This document shows, piece by piece, positions 36,834-44,338 of a stretch of DNA of 64,000 bases. The notes beneath the pieces were generated by a model. It did no database searches. It was not told where the DNA came from and saw only the letters and a program-made list of their open reading frames with translations. The position numbers were made by a program, and so were the translations under genes. This DNA comes from Mitsuaria sp. WAJ17 (lineage in GTDB: Bacteria; Pseudomonadota; Gammaproteobacteria; Burkholderiales; Burkholderiaceae_C): contig NZ_JACJUG010000013.1 of assembly GCF_014174515.1 (NCBI RefSeq), positions 96,321 to 160,320 of the forward strand, given 5' to 3'. Positions within the stretch are counted from its first letter, which is position 1. Each line of letters opens with the position of its first letter.

Positions 36834-36862
36834 AGCCGGCCTTTGTGCCGGCTTTGTTGTTT
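36834..36862 (+). terminator. Terminator after tRNA-Leu(UAA)
   Basis: Arms AGCCGGC (36834-36840) and GCCGGCT (36847-36853) then TTGTTGTTT. The convergent murI ends at 36910. Confidence 0.75.
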
Positions 36863-36909
36863 CCGACGCCGGCCCGGCTTCAGGGCGAGGGCGGGGCGCC
36901 CGGCAGGCC

Positions 36910-37737
36910 TCAGATGTCGACCTGGCGGGCCGTCTGCGGTGACTGCAGGGCCAGCGTCGCCAGGCGCGCCAGCGGCGCCGGGTCGCCCGTGCTTTCCAGG
37001 CGCACGGACGCCGGCTGCACGGATGGCAATCCCAGTTCGGACCAACGCTTGAGGGCCTGGCGCGCGACCGCTCCCTCCGTGTTGAGCACGGTGACCTCCG
37101 GCCCCAGCAGGCGCTCGATGCGGGCCTGGATGAAGGGGTAGTGCGTGCAGCCCAGCAGCACGGTGTCGGCGCCGCTGGCCTTCACGGCGTCGGTGTAGGT
37201 TTTCAGCAGGTCCTGCAGGCGCTGGTCTTCCAGGTTGCCCGTCTCGATGCGGTCCACCAGACCAGGGCAGGCCTGGCTGTGGACATGGACGACTCCGCCA
37301 TGGGTGGCGATGAGTTGCCGATAGCGTTCGCTGTTCACCGTGGCCTGCGTGGCCATCACGGCCACGCGCCCGTTGCGGGTGGCCTGCACGGCCGGCTTGA
37401 TGCCGGGCTCGATGCCCACGATGGGCAGCGCGGGCCAGCGCGCCCGCAAGGCAGCCACGGCGTGCGCCGTGGCGGTGTTGCAGGCCACCACGATCAGCGC
37501 GGCGCCATGGGTGATCAGGTGCTCGCCGATGGCCAGGCAGCGCGCCACGATGGCTTCGGTGCTCTTGGGTCCGTAGGGCGCATGGCCGGAGTCCGCCACG
37601 TAATGAAGGGGGGCATCGGGCAGCGCGCTGCGCAGCGCTCGTAAGACGGTGAGTCCGCCTACGCCGGAGTCGAAGACGCCGATGCCCGGCGTGACTTCTT
37701 CTCTTGGGGAGGCGGCGGGGAGGGTGCTGTCCATCAT
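36910..37737 (-). CDS. murI: Glutamate racemase
   Basis: 275 residues from the ATG at 37737 (an ATG follows immediately at 37734). GIGVFDSGVGGLTVLRAL binds substrate. The two catalytic cysteines are Cys86 in VVACNTATA and Cys197 in LLGCTHYPF, with GHAPYGPKS between. It makes D-glutamate for peptidoglycan in the cytoplasm. Convergent with the tRNA cluster and divergent from etfB. The operator-like palindrome at 37794-37805 lies 57 bp upstream of its start and could influence it, but the stronger -10 match points toward etfB. Confidence 0.95.
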   Translation of the reverse strand: MMDSTLPAASPREEVTPGIGVFDSGVGGLTVLRALRSALPDAPLHYVADSGHAPYGPKSTEAIVARCLAIGEHLITHGAALIVVACNTATAHAVAALRARWPALPIVGIEPGIKPAVQATRNGRVAVMATQATVNSERYRQLIATHGGVVHVHSQACPGLVDRIETGNLEDQRLQDLLKTYTDAVKASGADTVLLGCTHYPFIQARIERLLGPEVTVLNTEGAVARQALKRWSELGLPSVQPASVRLESTGDPAPLARLATLALQSPQTARQVDI

Positions 37738-37786
37738 CAGGGAGCGGAGTCTAAATGCAGCTTGCCAAGGCCCCGATCTTCATGCC

Positions 37787-37805
37787 TAAAATAGAACGAT
37801 CGTTC
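37787..37805 (+). promoter_or_regulatory. Promoter -10 with TetR-type operator upstream of etfB
   Basis: -10 TAAAAT (37787-37792) followed at once by the perfect palindrome GAACGATCGTTC (37794-37805), covering the expected start site. A TTGCCA lies at 37762-37767, but 19 bp away. The site resembles operators of TetR-type fatty-acid-degradation regulators in beta-proteobacteria (from memory, not checked). Confidence 0.5.
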
Positions 37806-37881
37806 GTTTTATTTTTCACCTTGATGGACGTGTGGCGTGCAGGGCTTCGCGGATGGGCACCAGACCCCCGTAGAATCCTGA

Positions 37882-37897
37882 TTAACGTTTACGTCAA
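37882..37897 (+). promoter_or_regulatory. Second dyad just upstream of etfB
   Basis: TTAACGTTTACGTCAA has the symmetry TTnACGT-NN-ACGTnAA, 18 bp before the etfB ATG and directly after a TAGAAT (37871-37876). The shape recalls sites of MerR-type LiuR regulators of branched-chain amino acid catabolism (from memory). Confidence 0.45.
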
Positions 37898-37915
37898 TTC
37901 GCCTGGAGTGCTTCG

Positions 37916-38665
37916 ATGAAGGTATTGGTTCCCGTCAAACGAGTCGTCGACTACAACGTCAAGGTGCGCGTCAAGAGCGACGGCACGGGCGTGGACATCG
38001 CCAATGTGAAGATGTCCATGAACCCCTTTGACGAAATCGCCGTCGAAGAGGCTGTGCGCCTGAAGGAAAAGGGTGTCGTCACCGAGGTGATCGCCGTGTC
38101 CTGCGGCGTGACGCAGTGCCAGGAAACGCTGCGCACCGCCATGGCCATCGGTGCCGACCGCGCCATCCTGGTCGAGACCGATGCCGAGCTGCAGCCCCTG
38201 GCCGTGGCCAAAATCCTGAAGGCCCTGGTCGATAAGGAACAGCCCCAACTGGTGATCCTCGGCAAGCAGGCCATCGACGATGACTGCAACCAGACGGGCC
38301 AGATGCTGGCTGCGCTGACCGGCCTGCCGCAGGGCACCTTCGCCTCCAAGGTCGAAGTGGCCGACGGCAAGGTGGCCGTGACCCGTGAGGTGGACGGCGG
38401 CCTGGAGACCGTGTCCCTGAGTCTGCCCGCCGTGGTTACCACCGATCTGCGCCTGAACGAGCCGCGCTACGTCACGCTGCCCAACATCATGAAGGCCAAG
38501 AAGAAGCAGCTCGACGTCGTCAAGCCGGCCGACCTGGGCGTGGATGTCACGCCCCGCATCAAGACCCTGAAGGTCGAAGAGCCGCCCAAGCGCAGCGCTG
38601 GCATCAAGGTGCCGGATGTGGCCACGTTGGTGTCCAAGCTCAAGAACGAAGCAAAAGTAATCTGA
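37916..38665 (+). CDS. etfB: Electron transfer flavoprotein, beta subunit
   Basis: 249 residues. Start [20 protein letters not shown]. The ETF signature [32 protein letters not shown] is near the middle, and [18 protein letters not shown] is the recognition loop that contacts acyl-CoA dehydrogenases. With EtfA it forms the FAD/AMP heterodimer that carries electrons from acyl-CoA dehydrogenases to ETF-quinone oxidoreductase. First gene of the set etfB-etfA-acyl-CoA dehydrogenase-nitronate monooxygenase. Upstream lie two dyads (37794-37805 and 37882-37897), so regulation by fatty acid or branched-chain signals is plausible. GGAG precedes the ATG by 8 bases. Confidence 0.96.
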   Translation: MKVLVPVKRVVDYNVKVRVKSDGTGVDIANVKMSMNPFDEIAVEEAVRLKEKGVVTEVIAVSCGVTQCQETLRTAMAIGADRAILVETDAELQPLAVAKILKALVDKEQPQLVILGKQAIDDDCNQTGQMLAALTGLPQGTFASKVEVADGKVAVTREVDGGLETVSLSLPAVVTTDLRLNEPRYVTLPNIMKAKKKQLDVVKPADLGVDVTPRIKTLKVEEPPKRSAGIKVPDVATLVSKLKNEAKVI

Positions 38666-38705
38666 CCCCCTACGCGCTTCGCGCGCCCCCTGCCAGGGGG
38701 CGGGC
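38666..38705 (+). repeat. REP-like GC-rich hairpin between etfB and etfA
   Basis: Directly after the etfB stop comes CGCGCTTCGCGCG and then GCCCCCTGCCAGGGGGC. The composite resembles short palindromic elements scattered between genes in Burkholderiales. Only one copy is seen in this window, so the repeat status rests on memory of related genomes. Confidence 0.4.
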
Positions 38706-38807
38706 ATGGCGGCCGGGCACAGCCGGATCCGCATGCCCTACTCGGGAAATCCAAACAGATTGATGCTGTGCGGTGGCCGGTCCGCCGCACTGATGGAGAT
38801 AGAAGAC

Positions 38808-39740
38808 ATGACCGCACTCGTCATTGCTGAACACGACAACGCGTCCATCAAGGGCGCCACGCTGAACACCGTCACGGCCGCTTTGGCTGCTGGGGGTGAC
38901 GTCCATGTGCTGGTGGCTGGCCACAATGCCGGCGCCGCAGCCGCCGCAGCCGCCCAGATCGCTGGCGTGAGCAAGGTGCTGCACGCCGATAGCGCTGCCC
39001 TGGCCGACGGCCTGGCCGAGAACCTGGCCGCCCAGGTGCTGGCCCTGGCCTCGGGCTACAGCCACCTGCTGTTCCCCGCCACGGCCTCGGGCAAGAACGT
39101 CGCTCCGCGCGTCGCAGCCCTCCTGGACGTGGCCCAACTGAGCGATGTCACCAAGGTCATCAGCGCCGACACCTTCGAGCGCCCGATCTACGCCGGCAAC
39201 GCCATCGCCACCGTTCAGTCGATCGATGCCGTCAAGGTGATCACCGTCCGTACAACCGGCTTTGACGCCGCCGCCGCGACCGGTGGCGGCGCCGCCGTCG
39301 AGACCGTGGCCGCCGCTGCCGACAGCGGCAAGAGCAGCTTTGTGGGCCGCGAAGTCACCAAGAGCGACCGTCCCGAGCTGACCGCCGCCAAGATCATCGT
39401 CTCCGGTGGCCGCGCCCTGGGTTCCAGCGACAAGTTCAATGAAGTCCTGACTCCGCTGGCTGACAAGCTGGGTGCTGCCCTGGGTGCTTCGCGCGCTGCG
39501 GTGGACGCCGGCTACGCCCCCAACGACTGGCAGGTCGGTCAGACCGGCAAGATCGTCGCCCCTCAGCTGTACATCGCCTGCGGCATCAGCGGCGCCATCC
39601 AGCACCTGGCCGGCATGAAGGACTCCAAGGTGATCGTCGCGATCAACAAGGACCCGGAAGCTCCGATCTTCTCGGTGGCCGACTATGGCCTGGAAGCCGA
39701 CCTGTTCACGGCCGTGCCGGAGCTGGTCAACAGCCTCTGA
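38808..39740 (+). CDS. etfA: Electron transfer flavoprotein, alpha subunit
   Basis: 310 residues from the ATG at 38808, with GGAGATAGAAG upstream. Earlier in-frame ATGs lie in the repeat-containing gap. The N-terminal domain is Ala-rich ([20 protein letters not shown]). The C-terminal FAD-binding domain has [60 protein letters not shown] and [22 protein letters not shown], the standard ETF-alpha signature. Partner of EtfB, 142 bp downstream of it. Cytoplasmic electron carrier in fatty acid and amino acid oxidation. Confidence 0.96.
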   Translation: MTALVIAEHDNASIKGATLNTVTAALAAGGDVHVLVAGHNAGAAAAAAAQIAGVSKVLHADSAALADGLAENLAAQVLALASGYSHLLFPATASGKNVAPRVAALLDVAQLSDVTKVISADTFERPIYAGNAIATVQSIDAVKVITVRTTGFDAAAATGGGAAVETVAAAADSGKSSFVGREVTKSDRPELTAAKIIVSGGRALGSSDKFNEVLTPLADKLGAALGASRAAVDAGYAPNDWQVGQTGKIVAPQLYIACGISGAIQHLAGMKDSKVIVAINKDPEAPIFSVADYGLEADLFTAVPELVNSL

Positions 39741-39772
39741 GTCGCCCCCCAACGCCAATAGCCTGAAGCAGA

Positions 39773-39801
39773 GGGCGCCGGAACTCACGGTTGCGGCGCC
39801 C
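39773..39801 (+). other. Hairpin between etfA and the acyl-CoA dehydrogenase gene
   Basis: Arms GGGCGCCG (39773-39780) and CGGCGCCC (39794-39801) then TTCG. With so few T it is a weak terminator or processing site. It may set a lower level of downstream transcript. Confidence 0.45.
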
Positions 39802-39824
39802 TTCGTCCATCTGGAGACAAGACG

Positions 39825-41618
39825 ATGACTTACCGCGCCCCCGTCAAGGACATGATCTTCACCATGCAGGAGCTCGCCGGCCTGCAGCAGCTGACCGAAG
39901 CGATTCCTGAATTCGCGGACTACGGCGTCGAGACCGCCCAGGCCGTGCTGGAGGAATGCGCCAAGCTCAACGAGGGCGTGATCGCCCCGCTGAACTTCGA
40001 AGGTGACAAGAACCCCAGCTACTGGAAAGACGGCCAGGTCTTCACGACCCCCGGCTTCAAGGAGGCTTTCAAGCAGTTCGCCGAGGGCGGCTGGCAGGGG
40101 TTGCAGCACCCGACCGAATTCGGCGGCCAGGGCCTGCCCAAGACCATCGGCGCGGCCTGCGGCGAGATGATCAACAGCGCCAACATGAGCTTCGCGCTGT
40201 GCCCCCTGCTGACGGATGGCGCCATCGAGGCCCTGCTGACCGCCGGCAGCGACGAGCAGAAGTCCACCTACATCCCCAAGCTGATCGATGGCAGCTGGAC
40301 CGGCACTATGAACCTGACCGAGCCGCAAGCCGGTTCAGACCTGGCCCTGGTGCGCACCCGCGCCGAGCCGCAGCCTGATGGCAGCTACAAGATCTTCGGC
40401 ACCAAGATCTTCATCACCTACGGCGAGCACGACATGGCCGAGAACATCGTGCACCTGGTGCTGGCCCGCGTGGCTGGCGCGCCGGAAGGGGTGAAGGGCA
40501 TCAGTCTCTTCCTGGTGCCCAAGTTCATGGTCAATGCCGACGGCTCCCTGGGCGCGCGCAATGACGCCCACTGCGTGTCCATCGAGCACAAGATGGGTAT
40601 CAAGGCCAGCCCGACCGCGGTGCTGCAGTTCGGCGACAACGGCGGCGCCATCGGCTACCTGATCGGGCAGGAGAACCGTGGCCTGGAGTACATGTTCATC
40701 ATGATGAACGCTGCCCGCTTCGGTGTGGGCGTGCAGGGCATCGCCATTGCCGACCGCGCCTATCAAAAGGCCGTGCAGTACGCCCGTGACCGCGTGCAGT
40801 CGCGTCCGGTGGACGGCTCGGTGGCCGGCAGCGCCGCCATCATCCATCACCCGGATGTGCGCCGCATGCTGATGACCATGCGCTCGCTGACCGAGGGCTG
40901 CCGTGCCATGGCCCTGGTGGCCGCCGCCGCCTATGACGCGGCTCATCACCATCCGGACGCGGACACCCGTAAGCAGAACCAGGCCTTCTACGAGTTCATG
41001 GTGCCCCTGGTGAAGGGCTACAGCACCGAGATGAGCCTGGAGGTGACCTCCCTGGGTGTGCAGGTGCACGGCGGCATGGGCTTCATCGAGGAGACCGGCG
41101 CGGCGCAGTACTACCGCGACGCCAAGATTCTCACCATCTACGAAGGCACGACCGCCATCCAGGCCAATGACCTGGTGGGCCGCAAGACCCTGCGCGATGG
41201 CGCGCAGATGGCCAAGGCCGTCGCAGCCCAGATCGAAGGCACCGAGGCCCTGCTGGCCAAGCGCGACAGCGCGGCGGCCAAGGCCATGCTCAAGCAGCTG
41301 TCTGCCGCCCGCAAGGCCTTCGTGGAGTCGGCCGAGTTCATCGCCGGCAGCGGCAAGGGCAATCCCAATGCGGCCTTCGCCGGGTCGGTGCCCTACCTGA
41401 TGCTGGCGGGCAACATGGTGGCAGGCTGGCAGTTGGCCCGTGCCCTGATCGTGGCCGAGGACAAGCTGAACGCAGGCGAGGACCAGGCCTTCATGCAAGC
41501 CAAGCTCGCCACGGCACGCTTCTATGCCGAGCACATCCTGCCGCGCACCCTGGCCCAGCGCGATGCCATCGTTGACGGCGCGGACAGCGTCACCGCGATG
41601 GCCCTGGACGCCTTCTGA
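39825..41618 (+). CDS. Acyl-CoA dehydrogenase, large (~600-residue) form
   Basis: 597 residues. The three acyl-CoA dehydrogenase domains are seen: an N-terminal helical part with FGGQGLPKTIG, the central block MNLTEPQAGSDLALVRTRAEP, and the C-terminal helical domain with VQVHGGMGFIEETGAAQYYRDAKI and IYEGTTAIQANDL, where Glu440 is the expected catalytic base. An extra ~130-residue C-terminal domain marks the long subfamily to which the DmdC-type (methylmercaptopropionyl-CoA) and long-chain enzymes belong. Substrate cannot be fixed. It passes electrons to the EtfBA encoded just upstream. Confidence 0.93.
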   Translation: MTYRAPVKDMIFTMQELAGLQQLTEAIPEFADYGVETAQAVLEECAKLNEGVIAPLNFEGDKNPSYWKDGQVFTTPGFKEAFKQFAEGGWQGLQHPTEFGGQGLPKTIGAACGEMINSANMSFALCPLLTDGAIEALLTAGSDEQKSTYIPKLIDGSWTGTMNLTEPQAGSDLALVRTRAEPQPDGSYKIFGTKIFITYGEHDMAENIVHLVLARVAGAPEGVKGISLFLVPKFMVNADGSLGARNDAHCVSIEHKMGIKASPTAVLQFGDNGGAIGYLIGQENRGLEYMFIMMNAARFGVGVQGIAIADRAYQKAVQYARDRVQSRPVDGSVAGSAAIIHHPDVRRMLMTMRSLTEGCRAMALVAAAAYDAAHHHPDADTRKQNQAFYEFMVPLVKGYSTEMSLEVTSLGVQVHGGMGFIEETGAAQYYRDAKILTIYEGTTAIQANDLVGRKTLRDGAQMAKAVAAQIEGTEALLAKRDSAAAKAMLKQLSAARKAFVESAEFIAGSGKGNPNAAFAGSVPYLMLAGNMVAGWQLARALIVAEDKLNAGEDQAFMQAKLATARFYAEHILPRTLAQRDAIVDGADSVTAMALDAF

Positions 41619-41726
41619 TCGAGGGCTTCCACCGCAGGCAAGACCTGACCCTGTATCCGCGCTTGGTGCCAGGTCTTGCCCCCATCTTCCCTGCCTCTTT
41701 GATCCGTCTTTCCGGAAGGACTTGGA

Positions 41727-42680
41727 ATGACCGTGCCTGCCCTGTTGAAGCGTCTGCGCCTGCCCGTCATCGGCTCTCCGCTGTTCATCATCAGCAACCC
41801 CAAGCTCGTGATTGCCCAGTGCACATCCGGCATCGTGGGGTCCATGCCCTCGCTCAACGCGCGCCCGGCTGCCCAGCTGGATGACTGGCTGGCCGAGATC
41901 ACCGAGGCCCTGGCGGCGCATGATCGCGCGCACCCGGATCGCCCTGCCGCGCCATTCGCCATCAACCAGATCGTGCACAAGAGCAATGACCGCCTCGAGC
42001 AGGACATGGCCGTGTGCGAGAAGTACAAGGTGCCTTTGATCATCACCTCGCTGGGTGCCCGCGAGGATGTGAACCAGGCCGTGCACGCCTGGGGCGGACT
42101 GGTGATGCACGACATCATCAACAACAAGTTCGCCCACAAGGCCGTCGAGAAGGGGGCTGACGGCTTGATCGCCGTGGCGGCGGGGGCGGGCGGCCATGCC
42201 GGCACCAAGAGCCCCTTCGCGCTGATCCAGGAGATCCGCGAGTGGTTCGACGGCCCGCTGGCGCTGTCGGGCTCCATGGCCACGGGCGATGCGGTACTGG
42301 CGGCGCAGGCCATGGGCGCCGATTTCGCCTACATGGGCTCTGCCTTCATCGCCACCGAGGAGGCCCGCGCCGCCGAGGCTTACAAGCAGATGATCGTGGC
42401 CAGCAACAGCGATGACATCGTCTACAGCAACCTCTTCACCGGCGTGCATGGCAACTACCTGAAGGGCTCCATCGTCGCCGCAGGCATGGACCCCGAGAAC
42501 CTGCCGGAGTCCGACCCCAGCCAGATGAACTTCGGCGGGGACTCCAAGAAGGCCTGGAAGGACATCTGGGGCTGTGGCCAGGGCATTGGCTCCATCCGCG
42601 AGGTGGTGCCGGCGGCACAGCTGGTGGATCGACTGGAGCGCGAGTACCTCGCCGCGCGCGCTCGCCTGGCGCTGGGCTGA
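41727..42680 (+). CDS. Nitronate monooxygenase family flavoprotein
   Basis: 317 residues. An FMN-dependent TIM barrel of the 2-nitropropane dioxygenase family: LPVIGSPLFIISNPKLVIAQ at the start, then the flavin-phosphate region DGLIAVAAGAGGHAG and LAAQAMGADFAYMGSAFIATEEA. Such enzymes oxidise alkyl nitronates, including the toxin propionate-3-nitronate, which blocks succinate dehydrogenase. Related proteins also act as enoyl reductases. Its place behind the acyl-CoA dehydrogenase (108 bp) suggests a role near fatty acid or propionate-type metabolism (inference). GGAAGGA-type site just upstream of the ATG. Confidence 0.9.
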   Translation: MTVPALLKRLRLPVIGSPLFIISNPKLVIAQCTSGIVGSMPSLNARPAAQLDDWLAEITEALAAHDRAHPDRPAAPFAINQIVHKSNDRLEQDMAVCEKYKVPLIITSLGAREDVNQAVHAWGGLVMHDIINNKFAHKAVEKGADGLIAVAAGAGGHAGTKSPFALIQEIREWFDGPLALSGSMATGDAVLAAQAMGADFAYMGSAFIATEEARAAEAYKQMIVASNSDDIVYSNLFTGVHGNYLKGSIVAAGMDPENLPESDPSQMNFGGDSKKAWKDIWGCGQGIGSIREVVPAAQLVDRLEREYLAARARLALG

Positions 42681-42696
42681 TCGTCCTCGCCCTCGC

Positions 42697-42990
42697 TCAG
42701 GCTTCGGGCTGCTGCGGCTCCAATGAGCAGTCGCAGCCCCGGCCTGCGGCGATCCATCGCCGCACGAGCCAGCCGCGCAGGCCCGACGGCTGCGCCCCCA
42801 ATGCGCCACAGACATAGCGCTGCCCCTCCCAGTGCAGTGCCACGCAGGCCCCGTGCATGCGCCGGCTCAGCAGCATGCCCAGCGGGCAGGGCTCGGCCAG
42901 GCAGCAGATGCCGCACCCGTTGCAGGCCTCGCCGACGGCAGGCTTGGTTGGTGCATCGGGTTGGATCTCAATGATGCGAGGGCGGGGCAT
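42697..42990 (-). CDS. YkgJ-family Cys-cluster protein
   Basis: 97 residues from the ATG at 42990 (MPRPRIIEIQPD). An ATG at 43029 would add 13 residues. A compact Cys cluster, CNGCGICCLAEPCPLGML, with further Cys at CVALHW, YVCGAL and GCDCSL, fits the Fe-S/zinc binding YkgJ group (UPF0153-like), whose function is unknown. Convergent with the nitronate monooxygenase gene with only 16 bp between stops. Downstream of the 2OG-dioxygenase gene but separated from it by a terminator at 43031-43056. Confidence 0.78.
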   Translation of the reverse strand: MPRPRIIEIQPDAPTKPAVGEACNGCGICCLAEPCPLGMLLSRRMHGACVALHWEGQRYVCGALGAQPSGLRGWLVRRWIAAGRGCDCSLEPQQPEA

Positions 42991-43030
42991 TCCCTGCACT
43001 GTAGCGGGCATGCCGGCGACGCAGTTCATG

Positions 43031-43056
43031 AGAAAAGCCGCCCTCGGGCGGCTTTG
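43031..43056 (-). terminator. Terminator of the IPNS-like dioxygenase gene
   Basis: Arms AAAGCCGCCC (43034-43043) and GGGCGGCTTT (43046-43055). On the minus strand the hairpin follows the stop at 43079 and ends in TTTT. Confidence 0.75.
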
Positions 43057-43078
43057 TCCATTGGTGCGGGGTGGGGGC

Positions 43079-43921
43079 TCAGCCCTTGACGCCCAACTCG
43101 CGGAGCCGCTCCTCCAGATAGCTGTGCGCCGTGTATCGATCGCTCAGCACCACCTCATTGCGCGGGTGCAGGAACAGCGGCAGGGAGATGCGGCTCTTCT
43201 TCGCGCCTTCGCCGACCGGGTTCACCACGCGGTGGATGGTGGAGGGGTAGTAGCCCTGGGAGGCTTCCTGGAGCATGTCGCCGATGTTGATGATCAGCAT
43301 GCCGAAGTCGCAAGGCACGTCCACCCAACTGCCGTCCTTGGCCTGGACCTGCAGGCCGGGCTCGTTGGCGGCGGGCAGGATGGTCAGCAGGTTGATGTCT
43401 CCATGCGGCGCGGCGCGCAGGGAGCCGGCCGGCTCCTGGCCGGTCAGGGGCGGGTAGCGCAGCACGCGCAGCAGGGTCTGGCGGCTGTCCTTGATCATGT
43501 TCGAGAGCGGCTCGCGGTAGTTCTTCGCGATGTCCGCCGGTGTGTGTTTCTCTACCCACGAGAGCAGCTCGGCCGCCAAACCATTGGCCAGGCCGTAGTA
43601 CTGCATGGCATCGTCCTTGAGTGCCGGCGGGATGCGGCCCCAGGGGTAGATGTGGAAGTACTCCTTGATGTCCTTCTGCGTGAAGCCCTTGGCTGTCTCG
43701 GAGATCTCGGTGGAGAACCAGCCGTCCTGCGTTTCCTTGGAGAACGTGTAGCCGGTTTTCTCCTCGCTGTTGAAGAAGCCGAGCCAGTCGGCGTAGATCT
43801 TCTCGACCAGCGTCTGGGGGATGGGATGGTTCACCAGCACGCCGAAGCCGGTTTCATGCAGGGAACGGGTGAAGCGCTCGGCGGCATCCGGGGCGCGGTA
43901 GTCAACGACGCTGACTTGCAT
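43079..43921 (-). CDS. Isopenicillin-N-synthase-like Fe(II) dioxygenase
   Basis: 280 residues. A double-stranded beta-helix 2-oxoglutarate/Fe(II) oxygenase with a complete metal triad His173-x-Asp175 (APHGDINLLTIL) and His230 (STIHRVVNP), and the RxS co-substrate motif at Arg244 (SRISLPLF). Start MQVSVVDYRAPDAAERFTRSL matches the DIOX_N region. Members range from amino acid oxidases to ethylene-forming and antibiotic-pathway enzymes. Isolated bacterial homologues like this have no assigned substrate. Not part of any visible biosynthetic cluster, so a housekeeping oxidation is likelier than antibiotic synthesis. Confidence 0.85.
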   Translation of the reverse strand: MQVSVVDYRAPDAAERFTRSLHETGFGVLVNHPIPQTLVEKIYADWLGFFNSEEKTGYTFSKETQDGWFSTEISETAKGFTQKDIKEYFHIYPWGRIPPALKDDAMQYYGLANGLAAELLSWVEKHTPADIAKNYREPLSNMIKDSRQTLLRVLRYPPLTGQEPAGSLRAAPHGDINLLTILPAANEPGLQVQAKDGSWVDVPCDFGMLIINIGDMLQEASQGYYPSTIHRVVNPVGEGAKKSRISLPLFLHPRNEVVLSDRYTAHSYLEERLRELGVKG

Positions 43922-44338
43922 GGGGAGTCCTTTTCTCTTCCCGTCGCCCGGCCATTCAATCGCGGGGCCGTGGCGCGCGCGGGAAGTCTAGGCCATGGGC
44001 CCTGAATTCGCAAACGTTTGGCCCCTGAGGGGCGGTTCGGCGGCGTGTGGTCGGGAGGCGGGCGAGTCGTGTAAAAGCCTCAGGACCGCCCACAAGTTGC
44101 CGAAGATCAACACGGCCGGCGCATTGGTGGCAGATGGCAAGGGTGTTACAGTCCGGTTCCCTGTGATGGGGATTCGTACCGAAAGCCAGCGGTGGCTCGG
44201 GCGCATTCTCAGGTCCTTCCCGTCCCCTTTTCTGGCAACAGCAAAGGCGGGTCGCAATCCGCCAACCGGTCAAGCCGTGTCGCGGAAGGTTGTCCAACCA
44301 GCCAACAGTTCTGGAAACCGGAACAAGAGGTGAGCGAA
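43922..44338 (+). promoter_or_regulatory. 417-bp upstream region of the sucA operon
   Basis: No credible gene. It holds the start regions of the divergent dioxygenase gene and of sucA. The best sigma70 candidate toward sucA is TTGGTG (44124-44129), a 17-bp spacer and TACAGT (44147-44152), which would give a leader of roughly 180 nt. AGAGG precedes the sucA ATG. I see no clear long dyad in it. Confidence 0.4.

Noticed and set aside
43079..43921. Part of a beta-lactam biosynthetic cluster
   Set aside because: The isopenicillin-N-synthase-like gene stands alone. No ACV synthetase or other pathway genes are present.
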